Shown one piece after another: positions 33,561-44,607 of a stretch of 64,000 nucleotides of DNA. The notes under the pieces are model-generated. The model was given only the letters and a program-made list of their open reading frames with translations. It searched no databases and had not been told where the DNA came from. A program made the translations under genes and the position numbers. Within the stretch, counting starts at the first letter, position 1, and the number at the start of each line of letters is the position of its first letter. Source of the DNA: Weissella confusa (GTDB lineage Bacteria; Bacillota; Bacilli; Lactobacillales; Lactobacillaceae); the NCBI GenBank assembly GCA_041871065.1, contig CP168942.1, positions 26,001 to 90,000 on the forward strand. Direction: 5' to 3'.

Positions 33561-36311
33561 GTGTTTAAAGCAGAATGGGAATATTTGAAGAAGCACAAGT
33601 TCTTCATGTTGGTTATCGTCGTATTGTTCTTCGTACCATCGATATACGCGGTAACCTTTTTGAGCTCATTATGGGATCCTTATGGTCAGGTGAAGAATTT
33701 GCCAGTCGCCATTGTTAATAAGGATAAGTCAGTCAATTATGAAGGACAGAAGCTTGCAGTTGGTGATGACCTTGAAAAGGAGCTACGCAAGTCGAAGGCA
33801 ATGGATTTCCATTTCCCTTCAGAAGAAGAAGCTAAGGCCGGCTTGAAGGATGGCAAGTACTACACAGTCATCACGATTCCAAGCGACTTTTCTAAGGACG
33901 CCACGACGCTCTTGGACAAAGAGCCAAAGCAAATGAAGCTTGATTATGAGACGAGTTCAGGTCACAGTTTCATCGCAGGTAAGTTGTCAGAATCAGGGGC
34001 TAAGGAAATTAGCCAGAATGTATCAGAGCAAGTCACGAAGACTTACGCTAAGACGATTTTTGCTGAGATGAAGAAGGTCGGCAAGGGGATGGGTACGGCC
34101 GCTGATGCTAACAAGCAATTGGCTGATGGGACAACCCAAATCAAGTCAGGTTCTGATCAATTAACGAGTGGGTTGCAGACGTTATCTGCAAGTACGTTGC
34201 AATTCAACGATGGTGCCCAAACGTTGACGCAAGGATTATCACAATACGTTGACGGTGTCGCACAAGCTGATTCAGGTAGCCAGCAAGTAACGGCCGGACT
34301 TGGCCAATTGAATAGCCAAGTGCCTGCTTTGGTTGGTGGTGTTAGCCAATTGGCAAACGGTAGCAATCAAGTGACGGCCGGACTTGGTCAATTAAACAGT
34401 CAAGTGCCAACACTGGCAGGTGGTGTTAGCCAGTTAGCAAACGGTAGCAACCAACTAACAGCTGGTATTGGTCAATTGAATAGCCAAGTGCCAACGTTGG
34501 TTGGTGGTGTTAACCAATTGGCGGCAGGTGGTAATACGCTAACATCAGGCGTGCAACAATACACGGCTGGCGTCAACCAAGCAGCATCTGGTAGTGAGCA
34601 ACTTGCTAACGGTGTGGATCAATTGAACCAACAATTGAAGGGCCAAGATTTTGAAGGCAAGATTACAACGTTGCAAACGCAAGTGGCGATGCTACAAGAT
34701 ATCGCTAAGGATATGCCTTCGAATGAACAACTCCAAGCGCAGTTGCAGACTGCTCAAACGCACTTGGATAATTTGAACAAGGCGACTGCAGATGATGCCG
34801 CAGCAATGCCGGCAAATGTTGATAAGGCGTTTGCTGATGCTGGTGTACAGGTGACGCCAGAGCAAAAGGCAAAGATTGCCGCATCATTGACTGCAGACGT
34901 TAACAACAGTGAAACGTCTAAGCAAATTGAGCCAATTGTTAAGGACATTGCGGCCCTTTCAGAACAAATTAATGCGTTTAATAATGCGCACGGAAGTCAA
35001 ATCACACAACTGGCTGAGGCAGCCAATAACACGGATTTGAACGATGTGAACACGCAACTTGAGCAAATGAAGGCGTTGCCAGGTGCAATTAATACCCTAG
35101 ATGAAAAAACGCATGAGTTGTCAGCAGGTTTGAACCAATTGGCTGGTAAGTCAACTGATTTGCAAAGCGGCGCAACGCAATTGAACAACGGTTTGAATAC
35201 GTTGAACGGCAAGACGAGTGACTTGTCAAACGGGACGAATGCCTTGATGACCGGTGCAACGCAATTGAATAATGGTTTGAATACGTTGAACGGTAAGACA
35301 AGTGACCTATCAAATGGTGTCAGTGCGTTGACGAACGGATCAACGCAAGTGAGCGATGGTCTAAACACGTTGAATGGTAAGACTGGTGACCTATCAAACG
35401 GAGCTAGCCAATTGTTGGCCGGTTCAAGTCAATTAACGACCGGTTTGGATACACTAAACAGCAAGCGCAGTGAGTTGAACAGTGGTGCTGGTCAATTGGC
35501 CGATGGCGCTCGTCAACTTAATGGTGGAGCTAACCAATTGACGACGGGTGCTGAGCAATTGAGCCCAGCGTTGGCACAGGTGCAAGCTGGTAACCAAACG
35601 TTGGCTGATAAGATGGGTTCAGCAGCTAAGCAAGTTAACGACACCAAGGCAACCAACAAGACGTTTAAGCAAATTGCAGCCCCTGCAACGGCAAAGCAAA
35701 CCGAAAAGGATCATGTTGCTAACAACGGAACTGGTATGGTGCCATACATGTTCTCAGTTGCCATGTTCGTTGGTATGATGGCGCTGAACTTGATGCTTGA
35801 TATGATTTCACCACGCACTAAGATTAGTTCTTTGGCTGCTTGGATGGGATCAAAGATGGTCATGTTGTTCGGTATCGCCGTTATGGCGGCAACTGTTTTG
35901 TATGGTTTGAGTATTAGTATTTTGGGACTAGATCCAATTCACCCATTACAAACATATGGCTTTATGATACTTATCTCATTGATGGATGCTGCGTTAGTAA
36001 CAGCTATCTACATGTGGTTCGATAAGGCTGGTGCGTTTGCTGCCATGGTTCTATTGGTCTTCCAATTGAGTGGTTCAGCTGGAACGTATCCAATTCAATT
36101 GTCTAATGCATTCTTTGAGTGGTTGCACCCATACTTGCCAATGACTTATACGGTTGATGGTTTGCGTGAGACAATCATGATTGGCGGCTCAGCAATGCCA
36201 CAAGTTGAAGTGCTATTTAGCATTTTTGTCGTATCAATTATTGCGATGGTGATTTACTATGTTAGCCACCGTCGTCACTACAGCATGATGCAAGATATTG
36301 CCGAGGCATAA
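33561..36311 (+). CDS. YhgE/Pip family membrane protein
   Basis: 916 aa. One N-terminal membrane segment (about 12-35), a long extracellular region, then about five C-terminal membrane segments (from about 735). YhgE/Pip proteins include the lactococcal phage infection protein and membrane partners of type VII-like secretion; the domain order fits. The extracellular part has heptad-like repeats of about 28 residues (Q-L-A-N-G-S, T-A-G-L-G-Q-L-N). The start is GTG with GGGAGG 8 bases upstream. The divergent TetR and paired operators indicate tight control. It could serve as a phage receptor or lipid/drug export protein. Confidence 0.85.
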   Translation: MFKAEWEYLKKHKFFMLVIVVLFFVPSIYAVTFLSSLWDPYGQVKNLPVAIVNKDKSVNYEGQKLAVGDDLEKELRKSKAMDFHFPSEEEAKAGLKDGKYYTVITIPSDFSKDATTLLDKEPKQMKLDYETSSGHSFIAGKLSESGAKEISQNVSEQVTKTYAKTIFAEMKKVGKGMGTAADANKQLADGTTQIKSGSDQLTSGLQTLSASTLQFNDGAQTLTQGLSQYVDGVAQADSGSQQVTAGLGQLNSQVPALVGGVSQLANGSNQVTAGLGQLNSQVPTLAGGVSQLANGSNQLTAGIGQLNSQVPTLVGGVNQLAAGGNTLTSGVQQYTAGVNQAASGSEQLANGVDQLNQQLKGQDFEGKITTLQTQVAMLQDIAKDMPSNEQLQAQLQTAQTHLDNLNKATADDAAAMPANVDKAFADAGVQVTPEQKAKIAASLTADVNNSETSKQIEPIVKDIAALSEQINAFNNAHGSQITQLAEAANNTDLNDVNTQLEQMKALPGAINTLDEKTHELSAGLNQLAGKSTDLQSGATQLNNGLNTLNGKTSDLSNGTNALMTGATQLNNGLNTLNGKTSDLSNGVSALTNGSTQVSDGLNTLNGKTGDLSNGASQLLAGSSQLTTGLDTLNSKRSELNSGAGQLADGARQLNGGANQLTTGAEQLSPALAQVQAGNQTLADKMGSAAKQVNDTKATNKTFKQIAAPATAKQTEKDHVANNGTGMVPYMFSVAMFVGMMALNLMLDMISPRTKISSLAAWMGSKMVMLFGIAVMAATVLYGLSISILGLDPIHPLQTYGFMILISLMDAALVTAIYMWFDKAGAFAAMVLLVFQLSGSAGTYPIQLSNAFFEWLHPYLPMTYTVDGLRETIMIGGSAMPQVEVLFSIFVVSIIAMVIYYVSHRRHYSMMQDIAEA
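34284..34535 (+). repeat. Three 84-bp tandem repeats within the YhgE gene
   Basis: Units begin near 34284, 34368 and 34452, an exact 84-base (28-codon) period, each encoding T-A-G-x-G-Q-L-N-S-Q-V-P followed by G-G-V-x-Q-L-A. The same 84-base period recurs with a different unit (G-A-T-Q-L-N-N-G-L-N-T-L-N-G-K) from about 35169 to 35420. Confidence 0.8.
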
Positions 36312-36350
36312 AGCGAGATATAAAAAATCTTACGAATTAAATACTTTGAG

Positions 36351-36388
36351 AAACGCCCGCTCAGCTAGGTTGCTGAGCGGGCGTTTTT
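36351..36388 (+). terminator. Terminator after the YhgE gene
   Basis: Stem AAACGCCCGCTCAGC / GCTGAGCGGGCGTTT with a TAGGTT loop and Ts. Confidence 0.92.
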
Positions 36389-36479
36389 GCGTGTTCAAAT
36401 TTTTTTAAAAACTTTGCTCAAAAAATAACAAATTCGGCAACTGTCCGAGCGGAAGTGTGAAAAAATAACATATTTTCTC

Positions 36480-36498
36480 AGATATGGATTTCATATCT
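36480..36498 (+). promoter_or_regulatory. Inverted repeat upstream of the glycogen operon
   Basis: AGATATG-GATTT-CATATCT is a perfect 7-bp inverted repeat 70 bases before glgB, followed by TATGAT (36505-36510) as a possible -10 box. It may be an operator; no regulator was identified. Confidence 0.4.
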
Positions 36499-36568
36499 CT
36501 AGCATATGATTAAAAGACAATCTCTGAAACGGACGATTTTCCAGAGAAAAGAAAGAAGGACCATGATT

Positions 36569-38464
36569 ATGCTGAAACCACATGTACTGAACGAAAGCTT
36601 ACAAGCTGCATACTTGTTCAATACTGGTCAGTCATATCGCGCAGATAAATTTTTTGGGGTGACGCGCAACGGACAGGAATTAACTTTCCGCGTTTGGGCA
36701 CCGCACGCCGAAGAAATTCACTTAGTGTCGGCACACTGTGATTGGGCGATTCACGACGACTTTGCCATGACCCCGTTAGAGGAGACGGGTGTTTGGGAAG
36801 TTACGACTGACGTATTGGACGAAGGTGACTATTACAAATACGCCATTAAGACGCGTGATGGTGAAGTGTTACTACGCACAGATCCATTCGCTCATGAATA
36901 CGAAAAGAAACCCGGTGTTGCAGCGATTGTAAACACGGATTCATACAAGTGGCACGATGGCTTATATCGTGGTCGTCAAGGTCGACGCGACAAGTTGAAC
37001 CAACCGGTTAATATCTACGAAATGCACATGACATCATGGCGCCGTCACATGGACGGGTCATACATGTCATATCGTGAACTGGCGGATCAATTGATTCCGT
37101 ACGTTAAGGAAATGGGATACACCCACATTGAGATGTTGCCGATTACGGAACATTTGTTGGATATGTCGTGGGGGTACCAAACGTATGGTTTCTTCGCAGC
37201 AACGTCACGAATGGGGCGTTTGCAAGATTTACAATATTTCGTTGATGAAGCCCACAAGGCCAATATCGGTGTGATTTTGGACTTTGTGCCAGGTCATTTT
37301 ATCAAGAACTACGACGCGCTATATCGCTATGACGGTACGCCAACATTTGAGTCTGGTAACCGTACGATTGCTGAAAATGTGCGTTGGGGAACTTGGAACT
37401 TTGACTTAGGAAAGTCACAAGTGCAAAGCTTCTTGATTTCAGCCGCATTGTTCTGGCTAGAAGATGTGCACTTTGACGGTCTACGTGTGGATGGTGTGTC
37501 AAACATCATCTACATCAACCAAGATGCGGGCAAGGAAGACTGGCGTAACGAAGATGGCACAGCTTACGACTATGCAGGAATTGCATTCTTGCAAAAGCTG
37601 AATGCGATTATTCATGATCGCGTGCCAGCGGCGTTGATGTTCGCCGAAGAAGCGACCGCCTACCCTGGGGTGACATCACCTGAGGGGCTGGGATTTGACT
37701 TCAAGTGGAACATGGGTTGGATGCATGACACACTTGATTTCTTTGAACTTGATTACCTTTACCGACCAGGTGCATTTAACAACTTAACGTTTAGCTTCAT
37801 GTACACGTTTGATGAGCAATTTACGTTACCGCTATCACACGATGAAGTTGTTCACGGTAAGAAGAGTTTGATGCACAAGATGTTCGGTGACCGTTATAAC
37901 CAATTCGCAAACCTACGCACCATGATGGTTTGGATGATGACACATCCAGGTAAGAAGTTGCGCTTCATGGGTAGTGAATGGGGTCAATTCTTGGAATGGC
38001 GTGACGAAGAACCGTTGGAGTGGCGCGACCTAGAAGACGGTCTAAACCGCAGCATGCAACACTTCACGGCCGAACTTAACAAGTTGTATCGTGACCAACA
38101 CGCTTTGTGGGAACAAGATTTTGTACCTGAAGGGGTTGATTTCTCACAAACTGACGAAGGGTATCGTGGCACCATGGCGTTTATGCGTCGTGGTAAGAAG
38201 GCCAGCGACACACTCATCATGGCGATGAATACATTGCCGGTACAAAAGAATGATTACCGCGTTATCGTACCTAAGGCCGGTAAGTACGAGGTGCTCCTAA
38301 ACACGGAAAACAGTGACTTTGGTGGTACTTGGAAGCACATTCCAACGGAGCACGAAGCCTTCTTGGCCGGTGACCATTATGAAATTTCAGTTATTTTGCC
38401 TGCAACTGGGGCATTGATTATTAAGCAAAAGAAGCAAACACGGGGAAAGAAAAATGAAGGATAA
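36569..38464 (+). CDS. glgB: 1,4-alpha-glucan branching enzyme
   Basis: 631 aa from the ATG at 36569, placed 8 bases after AAGGA; two nearby in-frame ATGs are less well spaced. It forms alpha-1,6 branches in glycogen. A CBM48 domain (about 30-120) precedes the GH13 barrel: F-D-G-L-R-V-D-G-V carries the nucleophile Asp, F-A-E-E-A-T the acid Glu, and L-S-H-D-E-V the conserved His-Asp. First gene of glgB-C-D-A-P; its end overlaps glgC by 11 bases, so translation is coupled. Confidence 0.95.
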   Translation: MLKPHVLNESLQAAYLFNTGQSYRADKFFGVTRNGQELTFRVWAPHAEEIHLVSAHCDWAIHDDFAMTPLEETGVWEVTTDVLDEGDYYKYAIKTRDGEVLLRTDPFAHEYEKKPGVAAIVNTDSYKWHDGLYRGRQGRRDKLNQPVNIYEMHMTSWRRHMDGSYMSYRELADQLIPYVKEMGYTHIEMLPITEHLLDMSWGYQTYGFFAATSRMGRLQDLQYFVDEAHKANIGVILDFVPGHFIKNYDALYRYDGTPTFESGNRTIAENVRWGTWNFDLGKSQVQSFLISAALFWLEDVHFDGLRVDGVSNIIYINQDAGKEDWRNEDGTAYDYAGIAFLQKLNAIIHDRVPAALMFAEEATAYPGVTSPEGLGFDFKWNMGWMHDTLDFFELDYLYRPGAFNNLTFSFMYTFDEQFTLPLSHDEVVHGKKSLMHKMFGDRYNQFANLRTMMVWMMTHPGKKLRFMGSEWGQFLEWRDEEPLEWRDLEDGLNRSMQHFTAELNKLYRDQHALWEQDFVPEGVDFSQTDEGYRGTMAFMRRGKKASDTLIMAMNTLPVQKNDYRVIVPKAGKYEVLLNTENSDFGGTWKHIPTEHEAFLAGDHYEISVILPATGALIIKQKKQTRGKKNEG

Positions 38465-39617
38465 AGTAACGGCTTTGATCCTCGCAGGGGGACAAGGAAC
38501 ACGACTAGGCAAGTTGACGAAGAACTTGGCTAAGCCAGCAGTGCCATTCGGCGGACGCTACCGCATTATTGACTTTACGTTGAGTAACTTGGCGAACTCA
38601 AACGTGACGTCGGTTGGGGTAATCACACAATATGAACCATACGAATTGAACCAACACATTGGGAACGGCTCAGACTGGGGCCTAAATGTGATGGACGGTG
38701 GCGTATCAATTTTGCAACCATACTCAGACGGTGAAGGTAACAAGTTCTTTGAGGGAACGGCCCACGCCATTTACCAAAACATTGGTTACATTGACCGCCA
38801 AGATCCTGAATACGTGATGATTTTGTCAGGTGACCACATCTACAGGATGGATTACACAGACATGATTGACGCGCACAAGGAGACGGGAGCTGATTTGACG
38901 GTTTCAGTTATGCCAGTGCCGATGGACGAAGCATCACGTTTCGGAATCATGAATACGGATAACGATAACAAGATTGTGGAATTTGAAGAAAAGCCAGCTA
39001 ACCCAAAGTCTAACTTGGCTTCAATGGGAATCTACGTCTTCAACTGGAAGAAGCTACGTGAGTACTTGGTAGCAGGGTACGAGCAAGGCGAAGATATGGT
39101 CGACTTCGGTAAGAACGTGATTCCAGCTTACTTGGCAAATGACGAAAAGGTTTACGCCTTTGCCTTCCGTAACTACTGGCGCGACGTTGGTACGATTCAA
39201 TCATTGTGGCAAGCGAACATGGAATTGTTGGAACGCGACAATGAGTTGAACTTGTCAGACCGCGCTTGGCGTATCTACTCACACAGCACGAATCAAAACC
39301 CAATGTACGTGGCACAAGAAGCTCAAATTCACGATAGTTTGATGGTGGATGCTGTGTACGTTGCGGGTCGTGTCTCACACAGTTTGATTTCAACTGGTGT
39401 GACAGTAGAAGACCATGCAGTGGTTGATCACAGTGTGATTATGCCAGGGGCAAAGATTGGCGCAGGCGCAGCTGTGTCATATGCAATCGTTGGTGAAGGT
39501 GCTGTGGTGGCGCCGGGTGCTGTGATTGTTGGAACGCCTGATGATATCGCAGTTGTTGGTTGCGATGAATATTATGCAGAGACGCAAGTAAATGAGGGGG
39601 TATTGTCGAATGCGTAA
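38454..39617 (+). CDS. glgC: Glucose-1-phosphate adenylyltransferase, catalytic subunit
   Basis: 387 aa. It makes ADP-glucose from ATP and glucose 1-phosphate, the committed step of glycogen synthesis. The pyrophosphorylase signature L-A-G-G-Q-G-T-R-L at residues 11-19 is intact, followed by [15 protein letters not shown]; a left-handed beta-helix forms the C-terminus. The start overlaps glgB and the end overlaps glgD by 8 bases, so the heterotetramer partners are made together. This GlgC/GlgD pair is the usual Bacilli arrangement. Confidence 0.96.
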   Translation: MKDKVTALILAGGQGTRLGKLTKNLAKPAVPFGGRYRIIDFTLSNLANSNVTSVGVITQYEPYELNQHIGNGSDWGLNVMDGGVSILQPYSDGEGNKFFEGTAHAIYQNIGYIDRQDPEYVMILSGDHIYRMDYTDMIDAHKETGADLTVSVMPVPMDEASRFGIMNTDNDNKIVEFEEKPANPKSNLASMGIYVFNWKKLREYLVAGYEQGEDMVDFGKNVIPAYLANDEKVYAFAFRNYWRDVGTIQSLWQANMELLERDNELNLSDRAWRIYSHSTNQNPMYVAQEAQIHDSLMVDAVYVAGRVSHSLISTGVTVEDHAVVDHSVIMPGAKIGAGAAVSYAIVGEGAVVAPGAVIVGTPDDIAVVGCDEYYAETQVNEGVLSNA

Positions 39618-40734
39618 TCAATTAAGTGTCATTCTCGATTTGAATGAAGCACACTGCCATACTTTGGGACAATTGACGGTTGATCGTCCATTGGGAAGCG
39701 TGCCATTCGGTGGTAAGTTCCGATTGGTTGATTTCCCACTATCAGCTGCAAGTAATGCGGGTGTTACGAAGACAATGATGGCCATGCCAGACCGTTGCCA
39801 ATCAATTTTGGACCACGTTCGTACGGGGCGTGAATGGCAAATGGATCGCTTGGGCGGTGGTTTATTTATGACATTTCAGTCAGAACGTGGTTTATTAAAG
39901 GACATCCGTCGCTTTATTAATCACGCTAAGACACCATACACAGCTATCTTGGGGACGTCAGAAGTGACGAACTTGGATTTGAAGGCGATTGTGGCGAACC
40001 ACGAACAACAAGCACAACCCGTTACGGTTGTTGCGCGTTGGATGGACGTGGCTGATTTGGTGCCTGGTATGCAAGTGCTGACGTTGACTGACGAAGGATT
40101 GGCTCGTAACTTTGAGCCGGCTGAAAACGTACGTCGTTCATCTGAAGAGCAAGTATTGGTTTATTTGCAAGCCAGCGTTGTTGATTCAAACATTTTGCAA
40201 GTGGCGGCTGATCGTGAAATTGAACATGCGACGGGTAAGAACGTCCAAGCTTTGACGCGTCAATTGATGAGCGACTTTGGCGCTAACGTGGTTGTGCACG
40301 AAGGCGTTCACTTGCCAGTGCACGATGTGAAGAGTTACTTCGAAGCAAACAAGGCATTGTTGGATTTTGACAACTACCGCAGCTTGTTGATGGAACGTCC
40401 AGTGCACACGAAGTCAAAGAATGAAGCGCCAGCGCACTTTATGCCATCAGCTGAAGTGCACCGTTCATTGTTTGGAACGGGTGGTACATTTGCCGGATCT
40501 GTTTCAGATTCAGTTGTCTTCCGAACGGTTGAAGTGGCAGAAGATGCGAAGGTGCGTCATTCAGTTGTTTTGCAAGGTTGCAAGATTGGTGCCGGGGCTG
40601 ATTTGTCATATGTCATCATGGACAAGGATGCCGTGATTGAGCCTGGTGTTGTGTTGCACGGTACGCCAGAAATGCCAATTATCGTTGGCAAGGAAGCAGT
40701 TGTGCGTGCAGCCAAGAAGCAGGTGACTGTCTAA
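39610..40734 (+). CDS. glgD: Glucose-1-phosphate adenylyltransferase, regulatory subunit
   Basis: 374 aa from the ATG at 39610, preceded by GAGGGGG; a GlgC-like fold. The N-terminal nucleotide-binding motif G-G-x-G-T-R-L of GlgC is replaced by L-N-E-A-H-C-H-T-L, so it cannot be catalytic alone. In Bacillus and relatives GlgD raises the activity of GlgC and alters its regulation. The later [11 protein letters not shown] stretch is kept. Its stop shares one base with the glgA start (TAATG). Confidence 0.93.
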   Translation: MRNQLSVILDLNEAHCHTLGQLTVDRPLGSVPFGGKFRLVDFPLSAASNAGVTKTMMAMPDRCQSILDHVRTGREWQMDRLGGGLFMTFQSERGLLKDIRRFINHAKTPYTAILGTSEVTNLDLKAIVANHEQQAQPVTVVARWMDVADLVPGMQVLTLTDEGLARNFEPAENVRRSSEEQVLVYLQASVVDSNILQVAADREIEHATGKNVQALTRQLMSDFGANVVVHEGVHLPVHDVKSYFEANKALLDFDNYRSLLMERPVHTKSKNEAPAHFMPSAEVHRSLFGTGGTFAGSVSDSVVFRTVEVAEDAKVRHSVVLQGCKIGAGADLSYVIMDKDAVIEPGVVLHGTPEMPIIVGKEAVVRAAKKQVTV

Positions 40735-42164
40735 TGAAAGTACTGTTTGCTGCAAGTGAAGTAGTGCCGTTTTACAAAACGGGAGGCCTCGGGGATGTGG
40801 CCGGTGCTTTGCCTAACGCGCTAAATGCGCAAGGTGAAGATGTACGTGTGGTTGCACCGTACTACCATGAAATTTTTCCAGAAAAGTACCGCGACCAATT
40901 GATGGATTTGCACTGGTTTACAGTGTGGATTAACAATCATGAGGAATATGCTGGCGTGAAGACGATGCGCTTGAACGGTGTTATCTACTACTTCATCGAT
41001 AACCAATCATATTTCTCAGGTAAGAAGCTTTACGAACACTGGAATGACGGTGAACGTTTTGCCTTCTTCCAACTGGCTGTCATTGAAATGATGCAAGAAA
41101 TCGATTTTATTCCAGATGTCTTGCACGCCAATGACTGGCACACAGCAATGATTCCAGCTTTGTTGAAGACGCGTTATGCCTGGCAACAACCGCTACAACA
41201 AATTAAGACATTGTTGACGATTCACAACATGCAATTCCAAGGTGACTATGCGCCAGAAACGTTGCAAACGTTCTTTGATTTGGATTGGAATTTGTACGCG
41301 AGTGGAGAAGCGCGCTTTGGGGATGGTAGCAACTGGTTGAAGACGGCGATGGTGTTTGCCGACCGTATCAACACAGTTAGTCCAACGTATGCCGAAGAGA
41401 TTAAGACACCTGAATTTGGTGAGCATCTTGATCCAGTTTTGCGCATGTACGAAGGTAAGCTATCAGGAATCGTAAATGGGGTTGATACAGAACGTTACAA
41501 CCCAGCCACTGATCCAGATTTGCCATTTAACTATGATGCAACTGATTTGAGTGGTAAGGAAAAGGATAAGCACGCGTTGCAAGACGAATTTGGCTTGCCA
41601 CACGCAGCTGGTCCTTTGATGGTGATGGTGTCACGTTTGACACCACAAAAGGGTGTGCATTTGCTAGCTGAAGCATTGCCATATTTCTTGGCAACGCACG
41701 ACGCACAAGTCGTTATTTTGGGAACAGGGATTCCTGAACTGGAAGGCCAGTTGACGAACTTGGCAGCGCACTACCCAGATCAATTACGTGTCATCATTGA
41801 TTTTGATGTGCATTTGGCCCAACGCATGTATGCGGCAGCGGATATGTTCCTAATGCCAAGTGCATTTGAGCCATGTGGTATTTCACAAATGATGGCGCAA
41901 TTGTATGGCACGTTGCCATTGGTACACGAGGTTGGTGGCTTGTGTGACACAGTGGTGCCGTATAACGAGGTTTCAGGAGAGGGAACCGGATTCGGGTTCA
42001 AGCAATTTGATGCTAGCACCCTTGGTTGGATGATGGATTACGCGCAACAAACGTTCTTGAACAAGCCAGAAGCATGGCGTAGTTTGCAAGAACAAGCGAT
42101 GGCAGTTGATGTGTCTTGGACACAATCAGCCAACGCCTATCGCGAACTCTATGAACAACTATAA
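40734..42164 (+). CDS. glgA: Glycogen synthase (ADP-glucose dependent)
   Basis: 476 aa, GT5 family. It extends alpha-1,4-glucan chains with ADP-glucose. The K-T-G-G-L-G-D-V motif at residues 15-22 binds the sugar nucleotide. G-I-V-N-G-V-D begins the second Rossmann domain, R-L-T-P-Q-K-G follows, and the P-S-A-F-E-P-C-G-I-S-Q-M stretch near 380 is the catalytic Glu region. Coupled to glgD by a one-base overlap and followed by glgP after 19 bases. Confidence 0.96.
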   Translation: MKVLFAASEVVPFYKTGGLGDVAGALPNALNAQGEDVRVVAPYYHEIFPEKYRDQLMDLHWFTVWINNHEEYAGVKTMRLNGVIYYFIDNQSYFSGKKLYEHWNDGERFAFFQLAVIEMMQEIDFIPDVLHANDWHTAMIPALLKTRYAWQQPLQQIKTLLTIHNMQFQGDYAPETLQTFFDLDWNLYASGEARFGDGSNWLKTAMVFADRINTVSPTYAEEIKTPEFGEHLDPVLRMYEGKLSGIVNGVDTERYNPATDPDLPFNYDATDLSGKEKDKHALQDEFGLPHAAGPLMVMVSRLTPQKGVHLLAEALPYFLATHDAQVVILGTGIPELEGQLTNLAAHYPDQLRVIIDFDVHLAQRMYAAADMFLMPSAFEPCGISQMMAQLYGTLPLVHEVGGLCDTVVPYNEVSGEGTGFGFKQFDASTLGWMMDYAQQTFLNKPEAWRSLQEQAMAVDVSWTQSANAYRELYEQL

Positions 42165-42183
42165 AGATTATTGAGGTGAGTGT

Positions 42184-44595
42184 ATGCAACAAGACGATAA
42201 GGTAACTATGCTGAAAGACAGTTTTCTAGCCGAGTTGGAGGGGACTTTCGCAGTCAGTTTGGCAGATGCGACCGATTTGCAACGCTATCAAGCTTTGGCC
42301 ACGGTGGCCAAGAAGTTGATTGCTAGCAAGTGGCGTCGTACTAAGGAAAACTACCGAGACACCGGCGCAAAGCAGGTGTACTACTTCTCGATTGAATTTT
42401 TGCCAGGTCGTTATTTGCGTGCGAACCTGCTGAACCTAGGATTGTTGACGGAAGCAGAAGAAGTGATGCAAGACTTGGGTGTTGATTTCAACGCCTTGTT
42501 GGAAGCGGAAGTTGATCAAGGTTTGGGTAATGGTGGTTTGGGCCGTTTGGCATCAGACTTTATGGATGCCATGCCAAGTATCGAGCTTGCTGGAAACGGA
42601 AATGGTATTCGTTACCGTTACGGTTTGTTCCGCCAAGCCTTTGTGAATGGCTACCAAGTGGAATATCCAGATGATTGGTTGAAGAACGACAACATTTGGG
42701 AAGTTCGCCAAGACAGTGAAGCACAAGTTGTACACTACGGCGGTAGCGTCTACATGGCTGAAACGCCTGAAGGATTGCGTCCGGTTTACCAAGGCGGTGT
42801 TGATGTTTTGGCTGTGCCTTATGATACGGGGATGATTGGGGCCAACAATGATGTCGTTAACACGCTTCGCCTATGGTCTGCAGAAGTGCCAGAAGAGGTG
42901 CAAGTGTCGGTTTCTGAACGCAGTGTTCTGGAAAGTATTTCAGGTGAATTGTATCCTGATGACTCAAATGAAGAAGGGCGTCGCTTGCGCTTGCGTCAAG
43001 AGTACTTCTTCAGTTCAGCTGGTGTACAAAACATTATTAAGCACCACTTGGCAGATGGGTATTCACTACATTCATTGCCATTCCAAGTAGCCATCCACAT
43101 TAATGACACTCACCCAACGGTTGTGATTCCAGAAATGATGCGTATCTTGCTGGATGAACATGGTTTGAGCTGGGAAGAAGCATGGGGCATCACGACGCGT
43201 ACGGTTAGTTACACGAACCACACGTTGTTGGCTGAAGCATTGGAACGTTGGTCACAAGGCCTATTCCAAGCGGAATTGCCACGTTTGTTCCAATTGATTC
43301 AAGAAATTGATCGTCGTCACCGTTTGGCGGTTGCTAGCGAACACGGGGAAGATTTCGCTTGGCGTACGTCGCCATTGCAAGACGGTCAAGTTCACATGGC
43401 CCGTTTGGCAGCGATTGGATCACACGCCATTAATGGTGTGGCACCATTGCACAGTGAGTTGTTGAAGGACAAGGTGTTGCATGATTTCTACACGTTGTGG
43501 CCTGAAAAGTTCTCAAACAAGACGAATGGTATTACGCACCGTCGTTACATGCATGCAGCGAACGAATCTTTGTCAGCTTTGATTGATACGAAGATTGGCG
43601 AGAGTTGGCGTTCATTACCAAAGGACATTACCAAATTGAACAAGTTCGCAAAGGACGAGGACTTCTTGGCAGAGTTGCAGGACGTTAAGCACGAGAACAA
43701 GGTGCGCTTGGCCGAATGGGTTAAGCGTAACATGGGCTTGGAGTTGAACACGGATGCTATCTTTGATGTACAAATCAAGCGTTTGCACGCCTACAAGCGT
43801 CAATTGCTACACTTGCTCGGCATTTTGACGGATTACTTGGCGTTGAAGCATGACAAGAATGCTTACGTAGCGCCACGTGTTCACATCTTTGCCGCTAAGG
43901 CAGCGCCGTCATACTACTATGCCAAGCAAATCATTAAGGTGATTAATGAGGTTGCCAACATGGTCAACAACGATGCAGCGGTTAATCAAAAGATGCAAGT
44001 TGTCTTTATTCCAAACTATGGGGTATCGCTTGCTGAATTGATTATTCCGGCAGCTGATGTGTCTGAACAGATTTCAACAGCTGGTAAGGAAGCATCTGGC
44101 ACATCAAACATGAAGTTGATGGCCAACGGTGCCTTGCAATTGGCAACGATGGACGGGGCTAACATTGAAATTATTCGCGCAGCTGGTGAAGAAAACGCCT
44201 ACGCCTTTGGTATGGATACAGATACGGTTTACTCACACTATGAGAAGCACGATTATTCTGCCCAAGGTATTTATGACAACAACCCAGTTTTGCACCGTGT
44301 CTTGGATGCATTGATTGACGGTACGATTCCGAATATCGAAGAAGAAGGACGTGCTGTGTTTGATTCATTGATTCGTGATAACGACGAGTACTTTGTCTTG
44401 GGTGACTATGCCTCATACGTTGCGACGCAAACGCGTTTGGGTCAAGATTACCAAAACAAGACAGCTTGGACGCGTAAGGCGTTGGCAAATATTGCGGCAA
44501 GTGGGGAGTTCTCAGCTGACTACACAGTTGCTGAGTATGCTGATGAAATTTGGAATATTCCACACAAGGCGCTCGCACAACAAGAAAGCAAGTAA
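42184..44595 (+). CDS. glgP: Glycogen/maltodextrin phosphorylase
   Basis: 803 aa, GT35 family. It releases glucose 1-phosphate from the non-reducing ends of glycogen using phosphate and pyridoxal phosphate. The PLP lysine is in E-A-S-G-T-S-N-M-K (near residue 640); Y-Y-F-S-I-E-F-L-P-G-R and G-N-G-G-L-G-R-L-A-S-D mark the N-terminal domain. A GAGGTGAG site precedes the ATG. Being in the synthesis operon, it shows that storage and mobilisation are controlled together. Confidence 0.96.
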   Translation: MQQDDKVTMLKDSFLAELEGTFAVSLADATDLQRYQALATVAKKLIASKWRRTKENYRDTGAKQVYYFSIEFLPGRYLRANLLNLGLLTEAEEVMQDLGVDFNALLEAEVDQGLGNGGLGRLASDFMDAMPSIELAGNGNGIRYRYGLFRQAFVNGYQVEYPDDWLKNDNIWEVRQDSEAQVVHYGGSVYMAETPEGLRPVYQGGVDVLAVPYDTGMIGANNDVVNTLRLWSAEVPEEVQVSVSERSVLESISGELYPDDSNEEGRRLRLRQEYFFSSAGVQNIIKHHLADGYSLHSLPFQVAIHINDTHPTVVIPEMMRILLDEHGLSWEEAWGITTRTVSYTNHTLLAEALERWSQGLFQAELPRLFQLIQEIDRRHRLAVASEHGEDFAWRTSPLQDGQVHMARLAAIGSHAINGVAPLHSELLKDKVLHDFYTLWPEKFSNKTNGITHRRYMHAANESLSALIDTKIGESWRSLPKDITKLNKFAKDEDFLAELQDVKHENKVRLAEWVKRNMGLELNTDAIFDVQIKRLHAYKRQLLHLLGILTDYLALKHDKNAYVAPRVHIFAAKAAPSYYYAKQIIKVINEVANMVNNDAAVNQKMQVVFIPNYGVSLAELIIPAADVSEQISTAGKEASGTSNMKLMANGALQLATMDGANIEIIRAAGEENAYAFGMDTDTVYSHYEKHDYSAQGIYDNNPVLHRVLDALIDGTIPNIEEEGRAVFDSLIRDNDEYFVLGDYASYVATQTRLGQDYQNKTAWTRKALANIAASGEFSADYTVAEYADEIWNIPHKALAQQESK

Positions 44596-44607
44596 GGTGT
44601 GACCACG

